DNA of 60,937 nucleotides, taken from assembly GCA_002338655.1 (NCBI GenBank), contig DDIU01000007.1, positions 1-60,937 on the forward strand. Direction: 5' to 3'. The notes under the pieces were generated by a model. It was not told the DNA's origin, searched no databases, and saw only the letters and a program-made list of their open reading frames with translations. The DNA is from Flammeovirgaceae bacterium UBA1842 (lineage in GTDB: Bacteria > Bacteroidota > Bacteroidia > Cytophagales > Cyclobacteriaceae). Shown piece after piece: positions 24,250 through 34,300 of the stretch. A program made the translations under genes and the position numbers. Within the stretch, counting starts at the first letter, position 1, and the number at the start of each line of letters is the position of its first letter.

Positions 24250-24606
24250 CTATTCTAGTTGAGCTAATTCCTCTTTGAGCTTTTTAGGTAAACTTTCAAC
24301 AATCAACTGATAAGAATGATCAATTAGCTCTAGGATTAATTTGTCTGGTACGGTGCCATCAATAGCTATAGTGTTCCAATGGGACTTGTTCATGTGGTAA
24401 CCAGGAATAATAGCCTCATATTGTTCTCTCAGCTGAACAGCTCTTTCAGGATCACATTTCAGGTTGACGCTAGTGAACAGATCAACATCGCAAAGCGCAA
24501 ACATCTTATTCATCACCTTAAATACAAGTGTATTATTGTCAAAAGGAAAGCTTTCGGTAACTCCCGGCTTTTTGAGACAATACCCCCTGTAAAACTCAAT
24601 ATTCAC
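24250..24606 (-). CDS. YjbR/MmcQ-family protein
   Basis: The 118-residue protein matches the MmcQ/YjbR family. It opens with IEFYRGYCLKKPGVTESFPF, has the KMFAL strand and NLKCDPERAVQLREQY, and ends with the LILELIDHSYQLI helix. The fold is a CyaY-like alpha/beta double-wing; some members were described as DNA-binding, but the function is not established. Its start overlaps the stop of the DUF6728-like gene by one base, and it is the last gene in the leftward ispG run. Confidence 0.88.
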   Translation of the reverse strand: MNIEFYRGYCLKKPGVTESFPFDNNTLVFKVMNKMFALCDVDLFTSVNLKCDPERAVQLREQYEAIIPGYHMNKSHWNTIAIDGTVPDKLILELIDHSYQLIVESLPKKLKEELAQLE

Positions 24607-24815
24607 TAGAATAAATGCTTGATAATGAGATAGATGATGGCCAATAGGAATATACTCATAGAAATTTTATTGATAACATGCATCGATCGAATATTGAAAT
24701 TAGAAGGCCTGTTCGCATCCTTCCCTCGAAAAAAATATCCTGCAACCTCGCCTAACCCAAAGAATTCCTTTAAGCCATTACGTCCTGATTTTACTTCTGA
24801 TTTATTTTCCATCAC
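24606..24815 (-). CDS. Small membrane protein, DUF6728-like
   Basis: The 69-residue protein has a charged N-terminus, a GLGEVAGYFFRGKD core with NRPSNFNIRSMH, and one C-terminal transmembrane helix (SIFLLAIIYLIIKHLF). I recognise the core as that of a small conserved Bacteroidota family (DUF6728) of unknown role; the family name is from memory and should be verified. It lies 9 bases after ispG and is probably co-transcribed with it. Confidence 0.8.
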   Translation of the reverse strand: MMENKSEVKSGRNGLKEFFGLGEVAGYFFRGKDANRPSNFNIRSMHVINKISMSIFLLAIIYLIIKHLF

Positions 24816-24824
24816 TTTATGTAT

Positions 24825-26816
24825 TTATTCATTTGCAGCTTCCATTTCTATCCAACGGCCATCTTTTTTGATGATATCAATGAGCTCATCAACGGCCTTG
24901 TCTGAAGGTACACCACGTTTTACTACTTCTTTGCCTTTATATAGAGTTATTTTTCCTTTACCCGAACCCACATACCCAAAGTCCGCATCGGCCATTTCCC
25001 CAGGTCCATTCACTATGCACCCCATTATACCTATCTTCACCCCTTTCAAATGATCCGTACGTTTTCTGATCATAGCCGTAGTTTCCTGAAGATCAAAAAG
25101 TGTCCTTCCACAAGAGGGGCAGGAAATGTATTCCGTTTTGGTCATCCTTGTACGTGCTGCCTGTAGAATACCAAACGCTGTCTTGTTGTAAATACCGATC
25201 AGCTCCAAATGCTCCTCGTTATTTAGGTTGGCACCAGCCAGCCCCGTACCAAGCATATCACCATCACCAAGTCCATCAATCAACAAACCACCAATATCAG
25301 TGGCTGCATAGATTTGAAGCTGATCCTCGCTTATTGGTCCATAAGACCGCTTTATCATGGCAGGATTTCTTATGCCATTTTCTATTAATGTAACAAAAGC
25401 CCTTCGGATCGCTGACATAGCATGATCATTCTGCGTTTCCAGAAGTATTACCGCTGTGTTATCTGTTTTTAGTTTTTCAAGGAACATGTCATTCAGCTCG
25501 GCTGAATCCGTTAATACGAGATTTAACTCCTTATGCTTTATTTCAGTCGAACAATAAGCCTCCGCAGTGATCATTGGCAACTTATTGATCTTATCGTCCA
25601 CATTTAACCACTGTTGATAGTTGATGATTTCCTTCAATCCATTGGGTAACATAAAAGGAATTGGCCTATCACCAGAGTAAACATAGTCTGCCCCAGTATC
25701 ATTCATTTTCCACTTATCAGGTTCTGGAAGGTAGAAGTGGCCAATGTTTTTAAGGTCTTTGTATGATTCTATCTTACAATTGCTCAGATCGGCTATTACC
25801 CTTGGCACATTGGAGCCACCAAAATTGGCTACTTCAAAGGTCTCCCTTCTATTATAATGGAATGGGTCGATGGCTACCTCACCTATTTCTTTGATTGGCC
25901 CATGCCCCTGTCTGGTAGCATATCTGTCCACCATCATTTTGGCCACAGGGGCTTCCAATTCAGGTTCTTCTGTCAATGAAACCCGGACTGTATCCCCTAA
26001 ACCGTCCTCTAACAGAGTACCAATGCCTACAGCGCTCTTAATCCTACCATCCTCACCTTCCCCTGCTTCTGTTACACCGAGGTGCAGTGGATAGGGTTCA
26101 AATCCTTCTTCATCCAATTTATTAACCAATAGTCGGTAGGCCTGCACCATGATTTGGGTATTGCTGGCTTTCATGGACAGCACAATATCATGATAATCAT
26201 GATCAGCACAGATACGTAAAAATTCCAATGCTGACTCTACCATTCCTAATGGCGTGTCACCATAGCGGCTCATAATCCTATCTGATAATGAACCGTGATT
26301 GGTTCCTATGCGCATGGCGGTACCATGCTCCTTACATATTTTTACAAGCGGGGTAAATTTTTCACGAATCCTATCGAGTTCGTTATTATAGCTTTCATCA
26401 GTATACTCAATCTCCTCGAAGCGCTTCTTATCTGCATAATTCCCGGGATTTACCCGTACTTTCTCAACTATTTTAGCCGCCAATTCAGCCGCATTGGGTG
26501 TGAAATGTATGTCGGCAACAAGCGGTACATGACAGCCCCTTTTGGCCAGCTCCTTTTTGATTTCTGCGAGGTTCTGTGCCTCTTTGATACTTGGTGCAGT
26601 GATCCGAACATATTCGCAACCAGAATCGACCATCCTGAGTACCTGTTCTACACTACCCATAGTATCCATAGTATCAACCGTAGTCATAGATTGAATACGA
26701 ATGGGATTATTACCTCCCATAGGCACGTCTCCAATATAGACCTCCCTGGTTTTGCGCCTAGCGTATTTTGTCAGGCTATCACAATATTGAAGTGATTTAA
26801 TTATTTGTGTTTGCAT
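24825..26816 (-). CDS. ispG: 4-hydroxy-3-methylbut-2-en-1-yl diphosphate synthase (IspG), long form
   Basis: IspG makes HMBPP from methylerythritol cyclodiphosphate in the MEP isoprenoid pathway, using a [4Fe-4S] cluster. The 663-residue protein has the long form known in Bacteroidota and chlamydiae/plants: an N-terminal TIM barrel (residues about 15-290), a central insertion of over 200 residues, and the C-terminal cluster domain. Cluster ligands are in CPSCGRTLF and in GCIVNGPGEMADADFGY. I start at the ATG at 26816 rather than the TTG at 26831, which would overlap the nuclease gene. A restriction-modification pair sits directly upstream, separated by 7 bases. Confidence 0.96.
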   Translation of the reverse strand: MQTQIIKSLQYCDSLTKYARRKTREVYIGDVPMGGNNPIRIQSMTTVDTMDTMGSVEQVLRMVDSGCEYVRITAPSIKEAQNLAEIKKELAKRGCHVPLVADIHFTPNAAELAAKIVEKVRVNPGNYADKKRFEEIEYTDESYNNELDRIREKFTPLVKICKEHGTAMRIGTNHGSLSDRIMSRYGDTPLGMVESALEFLRICADHDYHDIVLSMKASNTQIMVQAYRLLVNKLDEEGFEPYPLHLGVTEAGEGEDGRIKSAVGIGTLLEDGLGDTVRVSLTEEPELEAPVAKMMVDRYATRQGHGPIKEIGEVAIDPFHYNRRETFEVANFGGSNVPRVIADLSNCKIESYKDLKNIGHFYLPEPDKWKMNDTGADYVYSGDRPIPFMLPNGLKEIINYQQWLNVDDKINKLPMITAEAYCSTEIKHKELNLVLTDSAELNDMFLEKLKTDNTAVILLETQNDHAMSAIRRAFVTLIENGIRNPAMIKRSYGPISEDQLQIYAATDIGGLLIDGLGDGDMLGTGLAGANLNNEEHLELIGIYNKTAFGILQAARTRMTKTEYISCPSCGRTLFDLQETTAMIRKRTDHLKGVKIGIMGCIVNGPGEMADADFGYVGSGKGKITLYKGKEVVKRGVPSDKAVDELIDIIKKDGRWIEMEAANE

Positions 26817-26823
26817 TGTGTCA

Positions 26824-27432
26824 CTATTCAATACCTACTAAAACTAACGGGACGGAAGGCACACCTCTACCTTGTCGGGCCAAATCATAAAGCGCCCCCT
26901 CATAGTATCCTGGTCCCGATGACATTTCACTTTGCATTTTTTTCATTGGTAAAATTTCAATACCTACATCAATAGTATCTCCAACATAAAATGCCAAGTG
27001 TTTAACAAACAGATCATAAGCAATGAAACTATACTTGCCAAATTGTACCTCCACAGCAATCCTATTCTTAACAAAATCTGTTTGGTTATATGATTTGATC
27101 GCTATTTTTCCTTCACCTTCAATTATCCTCTTTTGTTCATCTGCCTTTAGGTGCATCGTTTTACTAATTAAATTATAGTCATCAGTAACCCAATAATTTG
27201 TTCTACTTTCAAACCAACCCAATTTTTCGAAATCCTCCTTTATCCGTTTGTTCAAATCTGAAGGACTATAGAGCATCCTTCCCTTCATGGTTTTTTCTTT
27301 ACTAACTTTTAGTTTGAAATCTTCTGCATTAATTTTCTTTATAATGTTTTCAATTTCCAGCCACATGGGTTTTTGATGGTATTGAATCCATTCATACCCA
27401 TTTAAATGGGAATACATTGCCCCTATTTTCAT
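26824..27432 (-). CDS. Type II restriction endonuclease, BglII/BstYI-like
   Basis: The 202-residue protein matches the BglII-type PD-(D/E)XK family. The catalytic residues are D119, E128 and Q130 in TDFVKNRIAVEVQF, with the same D-x8-E-x-Q spacing as D84/E93/Q95 of BglII. It also shares a KHLAFY segment downstream. Members cut RGATCY-like sites; this enzyme probably does too, but the exact site cannot be read from the sequence. Its start overlaps the methyltransferase stop by 4 bases, so both are translated together. The codon and base use is more AT-rich than in neighbouring housekeeping genes, which suggests transfer. Confidence 0.85.
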   Translation of the reverse strand: MKIGAMYSHLNGYEWIQYHQKPMWLEIENIIKKINAEDFKLKVSKEKTMKGRMLYSPSDLNKRIKEDFEKLGWFESRTNYWVTDDYNLISKTMHLKADEQKRIIEGEGKIAIKSYNQTDFVKNRIAVEVQFGKYSFIAYDLFVKHLAFYVGDTIDVGIEILPMKKMQSEMSSGPGYYEGALYDLARQGRGVPSVPLVLVGIE

Positions 27433-28997
27433 TTATGAAATAATTTTTTATTCAAGCTTGATAAAAAGTAAAACCCTACCAAAATACTTTCCTTATTTTC
27501 ATCCAACTTCCTATTCTTCTCCTGAACTATTGATTCAATTAAACTACTATCAAATCCATTGAAATTAGTCTCCTTTATAATTTCCTCGACACAATCTCCA
27601 ACATGATCGAGAAATTCAAAAACATTATCATTTAGGTCAGTTGAAGTCCAAAGTTCTTGTAGTCTTTCTGAAGTATAATGGTCATAGGCCGTACTAATTT
27701 TATTAATACATTCTGTGAAAATCTCGTTGCGGGATGTATTAATAATTGGAGCAAGGGATTGTTTTATATTATGGTCTAATTTAATCTGTTTAATATTCTT
27801 GGAATTACCATGAAAGAATTTGAACGACCATTCCTCCTTTTCAGATTTTGGATTATTCGAAAGCTCAAACCTGACTCCACTTCCGTATCTTAAATTAGGG
27901 ACAGAAAATTGAAATTTTCTTTTGGCTGGGAACTTTCTCTTTGGCAAACCCAAATTTGACTTATGTGGTTTATAGGGAGGCTTCTCATGAAAATAGTCAT
28001 TTTCCTTGGGTGACTTGATGTCAGAAGCTTTAGTTTCTAACATGCTTTGAAAAATGTAATATGTAAGTAATGGCGGAACAGCATTACCTATCATTTTAAA
28101 CTTGGAATTTAGGGTCTTTCCATAAAATTGATACGTAATGGGAAACCCTTGAAGTACCCCTCGTTCACGGACATTCAATCTTCGATAGCCGTTTTTTGCT
28201 TTTATAACCACACTTTCCCTTGAAACTCGCGTGCATGTGGCAGTAATGGTTCTACTTGGCCTATCAAGTTTATCAGGAAATGCCATTTTGTTGTAGACAG
28301 GATGGTAAGTTTTTGAATCCCTATTTATACGCTCCTCTTCATATGTAAGATTAACCTCATTATCCAATTCAGTCACCTCACTTTTAGGTATCTGATAACC
28401 ATAATTAGGGTCAATTATAACCTCTTGGTTTAGTGAAGCTATTACCTCGCCCAAATTTAATTTGTTAATATTTAATTTGTAAGAGTCAAATAAAGCCTCT
28501 GGAAAATTCCCAGCAATCATCCTTTTACGGTTCTGTGGAACGCCATAATCAGCACAATCAACAACTTTAATTATCTTGACCAATTTGTTAAATCGCTGCA
28601 ACGCGCCCCCATTCAGCTCCTTTTCCAAAATTTTAGCTACTCTTGGAACATTTTCCATTGCCCAATATTTAGGCTTTAAATACTCTACAATTTCAAGGAA
28701 TTTAATGACGTCAATAAGGCCGTCACTTATATTGCCATTTCCTCCCTTATTTGCGAAGGAAAACTGGGTACAAGGTGGGCTCCCTACTACAAAATCTATT
28801 TTTTGCTTATAGTTTAAATCTTTTGCGGCATCAATATTACGAATATTGATTTCTTTATGATTTGTATTGAAATTTAAATTATGTGTCTGATTAGCTTCAT
28901 TCCACCACTCGTATGATGCTACATTCTGTATTCCTGACAACTTCATTCCAAGTGTCCAGCCTCCAATTCCACTATACAGATCAATGGCACATTTCAT
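27429..28997 (-). CDS. DNA (cytosine-5) methyltransferase of the restriction-modification pair
   Basis: The 522-residue protein has the ordered C5-methyltransferase motifs: I (AIDLYSGIGGW), IV with catalytic Cys76 (SPPCTQFS), VI (ENVPR), VIII (PQNRKRM), IX (RPSRTITA) and X (IGNAVPPLL). It should protect the site cut by the adjacent nuclease. After motif X (about residue 320) it carries an unusual C-terminal extension of about 190 residues with no recognised domain. BglII and its relatives are usually paired with an amino-methyltransferase, so a C5 enzyme is unexpected. A -7-like TAACTTTG lies only 4 bases before the ATG; the -33 partner is poor. Confidence 0.92.
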   Translation of the reverse strand: MKCAIDLYSGIGGWTLGMKLSGIQNVASYEWWNEANQTHNLNFNTNHKEINIRNIDAAKDLNYKQKIDFVVGSPPCTQFSFANKGGNGNISDGLIDVIKFLEIVEYLKPKYWAMENVPRVAKILEKELNGGALQRFNKLVKIIKVVDCADYGVPQNRKRMIAGNFPEALFDSYKLNINKLNLGEVIASLNQEVIIDPNYGYQIPKSEVTELDNEVNLTYEEERINRDSKTYHPVYNKMAFPDKLDRPSRTITATCTRVSRESVVIKAKNGYRRLNVRERGVLQGFPITYQFYGKTLNSKFKMIGNAVPPLLTYYIFQSMLETKASDIKSPKENDYFHEKPPYKPHKSNLGLPKRKFPAKRKFQFSVPNLRYGSGVRFELSNNPKSEKEEWSFKFFHGNSKNIKQIKLDHNIKQSLAPIINTSRNEIFTECINKISTAYDHYTSERLQELWTSTDLNDNVFEFLDHVGDCVEEIIKETNFNGFDSSLIESIVQEKNRKLDENKESILVGFYFLSSLNKKLFHK

Positions 28998-29055
28998 AAA
29001 TCAAAGTTACAAAATTAACGAGTCAATTATTCTTAAAATATGAATGCATAATTAT

Positions 29056-29760
29056 TCAAATATCTCCCAATTGTGGCCGCATTACTATTTCCTCTACTAC
29101 GGTTCTATCCGACATCTCATAAGCGTTATATATAGCTGCAGCTACATCTTCAGATTTCATAAAGCGTTCTTCAGGGATGTCAGCTTCTGACCAACTGGCC
29201 GTATAAGTAGCACCTGGCATAATTGAAGTGACCCTTACATTGTGTTCCTTCATTTCTTCGCGTAGTACCTTGCTCATTCCTAACAAGGCAAATTTAGCAA
29301 TACAATAAGATCCACCATTTACATACGGCATAAAGGAAGCTGTAGAACAAATATTAAATATATGTCCCAATCGATTCGCTTTCATTTCTTCAATCAGGCC
29401 ACGTGTCATATGATAGGCACTATATAAATTGGTGTTTATCATTTTTTCCAAAGCCCCGTCTTCTTCATTGTGCATTTGTCCAGGTATAAATAATCCAGCA
29501 TTGTTTACCAACACATGGATTTGTCCATTGATTTTATTGATCTCTGTTACGAAACCAGCTACCTCCTTCTTTTGGCTCATATCAATGGTGAAGGTGTGCA
29601 CATCCACTCCAAATTTTGAGCTCACATTAGTTTTGAGCTTATCCAAGTCCGATTTACTACGGGCACAGGTGATAATATCAAATCCTTCAGTGGCAAATTT
29701 CTCAATAACTGCTTTGCCTATGCCTTTGGTTCCACCAGTAATTACAGCGATTTTTTTCAT
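29056..29760 (-). CDS. Short-chain dehydrogenase/reductase
   Basis: The 234-residue protein is a classical SDR: the cofactor motif TGGTKGIG at residues 8-15, NNAG in the core, a catalytic Ser in CSTASF and YCIAK (YxxxK). The substrate is unknown. No Asp or Arg was clear enough to assign NADH or NADPH preference. It is single on the minus strand and divergent from the MlaE-like gene across 126 bases. Confidence 0.93.
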   Translation of the reverse strand: MKKIAVITGGTKGIGKAVIEKFATEGFDIITCARSKSDLDKLKTNVSSKFGVDVHTFTIDMSQKKEVAGFVTEINKINGQIHVLVNNAGLFIPGQMHNEEDGALEKMINTNLYSAYHMTRGLIEEMKANRLGHIFNICSTASFMPYVNGGSYCIAKFALLGMSKVLREEMKEHNVRVTSIMPGATYTASWSEADIPEERFMKSEDVAAAIYNAYEMSDRTVVEEIVMRPQLGDI

Positions 29761-29886
29761 TATTAATTAAGATTATCGGTTAAAACGATTTAGGATCAAA
29801 ATCATTTATAGTATTATTGTTTATCTTTCGCAAGATGGCTGATTTGAGAGTAATTAACATAAAATCAGCAGTTTTTTAATTGTTCA

Positions 29887-30615
29887 ATGGAAGCACTAGG
29901 CAAGTATTTTATATTTCTGGGAAAACTGTTCGTTAACAGGGAGACCTTTAAAACTTACTTCAAACTCACGGTAGAGGAAGCTATATCAATTGGAATTAAG
30001 TCTATCTTTTTGGTGTCATTGGTTTCTTTTTTCATGGGTGCTGTTACCACCATCCAAACTGCCTACAACCTTGTTAATCCACTTATACCCAATTATGTTA
30101 TCTCCATGGTAGTTAGGGATATGACCATCCTTGAGTTAGCCCCTACTATCATTGGTGTAATATACGCAGGTAAAGTAGGGTCTAGCATGGCCAGTGGACT
30201 CGGTACCATGCGAATAACAGAACAAATCGATGCACTGGAGGTGATGGGCATCAACTCCACCAGTTATTTGGTACTTCCAAAAATATTGGGGTCATTATTG
30301 ACCTACCCTATCCTTGTGGTTATGGCAGGGGTCTTAAATATTGTTGGCGGTTATCTAGCAGGGGTATTATCAGGGGTAATCACACCACATGACTTTATAT
30401 ATGGTATCCGTTTTGGGTTCAATGAGTATACTGTCACCTTTGCCCTGATAAAATCTTTCGTATTTGCTTTTTTGGTCTCTTCTATTTCTTCCTTCAAAGG
30501 CTATTATACAGTGGGGGGTTCGTTAGAAGTGGGTAAAGCCAGTACCGCTGCCGTTACCTCAAGTGTGATTGCCATATTATTAGCCGATTACCTTTTAGCC
30601 CAGCTACTTTTATGA
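29887..30615 (+). CDS. MlaE-family ABC transporter permease
   Basis: The 242-residue membrane protein has the MlaE/YrbE signature: a hydrophilic start, then MGAVTTIQTAYN, the conserved GKVGSSMASGLGTMRITEQIDAL block, and five predicted membrane helices. It forms the permease dimer of the retrograde phospholipid transport system that keeps outer-membrane asymmetry. The ATPase overlaps by 4 bases. A gene for the MCE-domain partner (MlaD) would normally follow, but the next gene here is on the other strand. Confidence 0.95.
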   Translation: MEALGKYFIFLGKLFVNRETFKTYFKLTVEEAISIGIKSIFLVSLVSFFMGAVTTIQTAYNLVNPLIPNYVISMVVRDMTILELAPTIIGVIYAGKVGSSMASGLGTMRITEQIDALEVMGINSTSYLVLPKILGSLLTYPILVVMAGVLNIVGGYLAGVLSGVITPHDFIYGIRFGFNEYTVTFALIKSFVFAFLVSSISSFKGYYTVGGSLEVGKASTAAVTSSVIAILLADYLLAQLLL

Positions 30616-31358
30616 TCAGAGTCGAAAATATTAGTAAAGCCTTTAATGGCAAAGAAGTGCTTAAAGACATCAGTGGCACTTTTGAAAAAGGCAAGCCCAA
30701 TTTGATAATTGGCTCTAGTGGTACTGGAAAAAGTGTGCTTTTAAAATGTATTGTTGGCCTTATTAAACCAGACGATGGTTTTGTTTATTACAATACCAAG
30801 GAGTTCACCTTTGCTTCTAGAAATGATAAAACTGAAATTAGAAGGCAAATTGGGATGCTTTTTCAAGGTGGGGCACTATTTGACAGTAAAACGGTTGAGC
30901 AAAATGTCATGTTCCCACTTGATGTGTTGACCAAAATGCCACTAAATGAAAAAATCGACAGGGTCAATTTTTGTTTGGAACGTGTTGGGCTAGCTGGCCA
31001 AAATCATAAAATGCCTTCGGAAATCAGTGGCGGTATGCAAAAACGTGTGGGTATAGCAAGAGCAATTGTCAACCATAGTAAATACTTATTTTGCGATGAA
31101 CCAAACTCAGGGCTTGACCCACAGACCTCCATATTAATTGACGATCTAATTCTTGAAATCACTGAAGAATACAACATTACTACAATTGTGGTAACCCATG
31201 ATATGAATTCGGTAATGGGTATTGGAGAAAATATATTATTCCTTTATGAAGGAAGAAAACTATGGGAAGGAACAAAAGATGAAATAATGAACAGCGGAGT
31301 TAAGGAATTTGATGACTTTGTTTTCGCCAATAAGGTAATGCAAAAACTGAGAAAGTAA
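30612..31358 (+). CDS. MlaF-family ABC transporter ATPase
   Basis: The 248-residue ATPase has Walker A GSSGTGKS (34-41), a Q-loop (MLFQGG), the signature ISGGMQKR, Walker B (FCDEPNSGLDP) and a switch His (VVTHDMNS). It powers lipid transport with the MlaE-like permease encoded immediately upstream. The stop lies 4 bases from the convergent stop of the large outer-membrane gene at 31363. Confidence 0.95.
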   Translation: MIRVENISKAFNGKEVLKDISGTFEKGKPNLIIGSSGTGKSVLLKCIVGLIKPDDGFVYYNTKEFTFASRNDKTEIRRQIGMLFQGGALFDSKTVEQNVMFPLDVLTKMPLNEKIDRVNFCLERVGLAGQNHKMPSEISGGMQKRVGIARAIVNHSKYLFCDEPNSGLDPQTSILIDDLILEITEEYNITTIVVTHDMNSVMGIGENILFLYEGRKLWEGTKDEIMNSGVKEFDDFVFANKVMQKLRK

Positions 31359-31362
31359 AGCA

Positions 31363-34300
31363 TCAGAATAAAGCACTCACTTGCACCCTTCCAATATGTA
31401 TTGGATCGTTATTCTCTGATTTTCTGCCATTGTATGACAGGTTGAGTTGTAAGCCACTGGTGATTTTTTGTTGCCAGTTTACTGTCCATGTGATATTAGT
31501 GCCTGGGCGTAACGCCTCCAGCAAATCATAACCCACAGGACTGTTTTCTTTCCCATTAAAGTCAATCTTAACCCACCTCAATTGAGCACCAAAATTACTT
31601 TGAATTGCCTTGTTTACCCGTAATTCAGCAGTGAATTCATTCAAATGAGCACTTTCCGTTGACTCAGGTGTAAAATTATTGGCTTTTTCTGTTAACCCAT
31701 ATTGGAGCGACAACCTAAATGAGCCCGTTGGTTGCCAGGCAATTTGAGGGCTAAATTGATACGTCTCAATTAGATAGTTCCTGTCCGCCAAGTAGTCAGA
31801 AGCCACTTCCTTGTTGCCCGATTTGATACGGAAGTTAAAGCTATATTGTCTTGAAAAATTGAAACGGATGTTGGAGGAATATTCACGTACATTGCTGGAT
31901 TCAAACCCATTGGTTAGTAATTGCTTTTGTTCGTTATCCGATAACGTAAACTCGAGCCCATATACTGGGTTGGTACGATTGTAGAATAATGTAGTCCTTA
32001 AAGAATTGCGTTCGACCAAGAGCTCTTGATCATCAATGTTAGTTGCAAATGCTAAGAGTCTGATTTGCAAATCCCTATCGGTAGTTTTAGTATCAGCCGA
32101 CCATGAGGTATTATTGGAAAAATTTCCAATAAACTTTTTTAGGCCATTTGCACTGTTCCAGGATCTTGGTGCTTCAATACTAATGCGATAAATAAAAAGG
32201 TTCTGAAAAGCTGTTATGAATTCATTTGATGGGGTAAATATTTTGGCAAAGTTTCTTTCATCGGCATTAATAGCTTCAAAAAATTCCCCTAAATCCTGAA
32301 CACCATCCTCATTAAGATCACGCCAGGTATGTGTTCCTTCTCCCGGGGGCACTCGAATAAATACGAATTCTCTTTTTAATTCCTGGCTGTTTGCGATTGA
32401 ATAGGTTAATTCTGAGCGTACATGCCCATCAAAATAAGTACCGTTCCAATCCACCCTACTCGATACGGTCTCCTCAGTTTTATCCAGTCTAATGTTGTCA
32501 AGATTACGATAAATGAATACAGTATTTAGAGTTTGATTTTCAAAATTCTTTGCCAATGAAAGTTGAGTGGTATTGGATTTTGAATAGTCTCCTATCTCTC
32601 CATTTTCGGGTTTTTTGTCTTCCCTAATGCTATGCCTTAAATCGAAATCCAATTTTGAAGAGGACCCATTGCGCAAGAAAAATGTATGCTCGTCAAAATA
32701 CAAAGCTGAGGATTGGACACTGTCAGTAACCGCTTGCCGTACTATATTATGATCAACACTATATCTGTATCCTGGCACTACAGAATTGTTCTTGTACGAC
32801 AGCTCAGCACTATATCGATTCCATGTTGAGTTAAATGTGTCCACACTGTTATTCATGCTAAATAAATTTGAACGCCATTGAAATTTTCCCAAACTGTGAT
32901 CAGCTTTCACCTTATGTTGGAAACCATTTACCTGTTCCCCTCGGTTTCTGTGTGATAGACTATAGTAGAACTGGTTATTCTGGTCTTTCTCCATGCCAAT
33001 TCCTACATTAAAAATGCGGTCTTCAAACTTTCTAGAATCACTGGTTGGATCAAAGCTCCAATCACGATTGTACTCAATATATCTAAATCTATCAATCCCA
33101 TTAAAAGTCTTTTCATCCATTTCAAAATCCACAAATGTTTCCAACTTATAATTTGGCAAAAAAGCAATGGCCCTACCCGAACTTTTAACTCCACCTTTTA
33201 CTGCATAGCCAACATTATCCTCATCATCAAGGTCCGAATAGAGGTTTTCGTCTTTATCAGAAAAGGCCAGTTCGGCAAACACACTCTCATATTCATTGAT
33301 GGCATACTCAGTATTAAAAGTCACCATTTGCTTTTTATTGGGTGTTGGCAATACCACCACGGGCGCATATTCACCTTGCGGGATTCCCTGCACAGGAGAA
33401 ACCCATTTAAAAACCCTTCCATTTGCCGTTGACTGAACCGCTACGTAATCACCCTTACCTTGCCCCACATTACTAAAAGTGATTCTAAATTGGGCGCTAT
33501 CGGGATTGGTCGAATATTGATAGATCAAAGCATTATTTCCATCACTATCTATTACACTCAATTTCCGATATAGTATTTGCTCATTCGAAAAAGCAACACT
33601 ATCAACTGTTGACGCTACAGCAAGGTTTAAACTATCTCCTATACCACTTAAAAAGCGTTTATCTTCATTTGTCAAATCAAATAACAATGGCCTATTCCGA
33701 TTGTCTTTTTCGCTATAGGCATTTACTGATAGCTTCAGTTTACCGATGGTTTGGTTATGCGATCCCACTGCTATCGATCTACTATAGTTCTGATCGGAAA
33801 ACTCATAATCGACCCGAATTCTAGAAAACTCAGTAATCAGGACTTTATTGGTAAAGGTCAGTTCCCCACTATTGTAATCAATTACATAGTCATTGTCGAA
33901 GCCTCTATCCAATTGCTGTCCATCCAAAAAAACCCGTTCTGAATTGGCCAAAATAAGAATAAATCGTTCATTATTTGGTCCAGGAATCCGATATGGCCCA
34001 GATAATCCTTCAACAGCATTAAGAATAACAGAAGCAAAACGGCCTTTGGCTACTGAAAATCCAGCTTTAGTTTCAGCCTTAGTCCCTTCTATATCATATT
34101 TTACTTCCGCCAGTCCGCCTTGGACATTCTTGTAATATTTTAGAAAGTTGGAAGGCTGGCTTTTGAAAACAACATCCCCACCTGTTAACGAAAAATTATC
34201 ATTATAAATCTGAAGGTAAACATTGTCAAAATCCTGCAATTGCTGTGTGTTCCCTTCCGGCTGATAAGGAACATTCTGATCGGTTATTGCTGCCCGTATG

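Noticed and set aside
26080..26110. A TTCAAATCC stretch resembling a tRNA T-arm
   Set aside because: It lies inside ispG and no cloverleaf forms around it.
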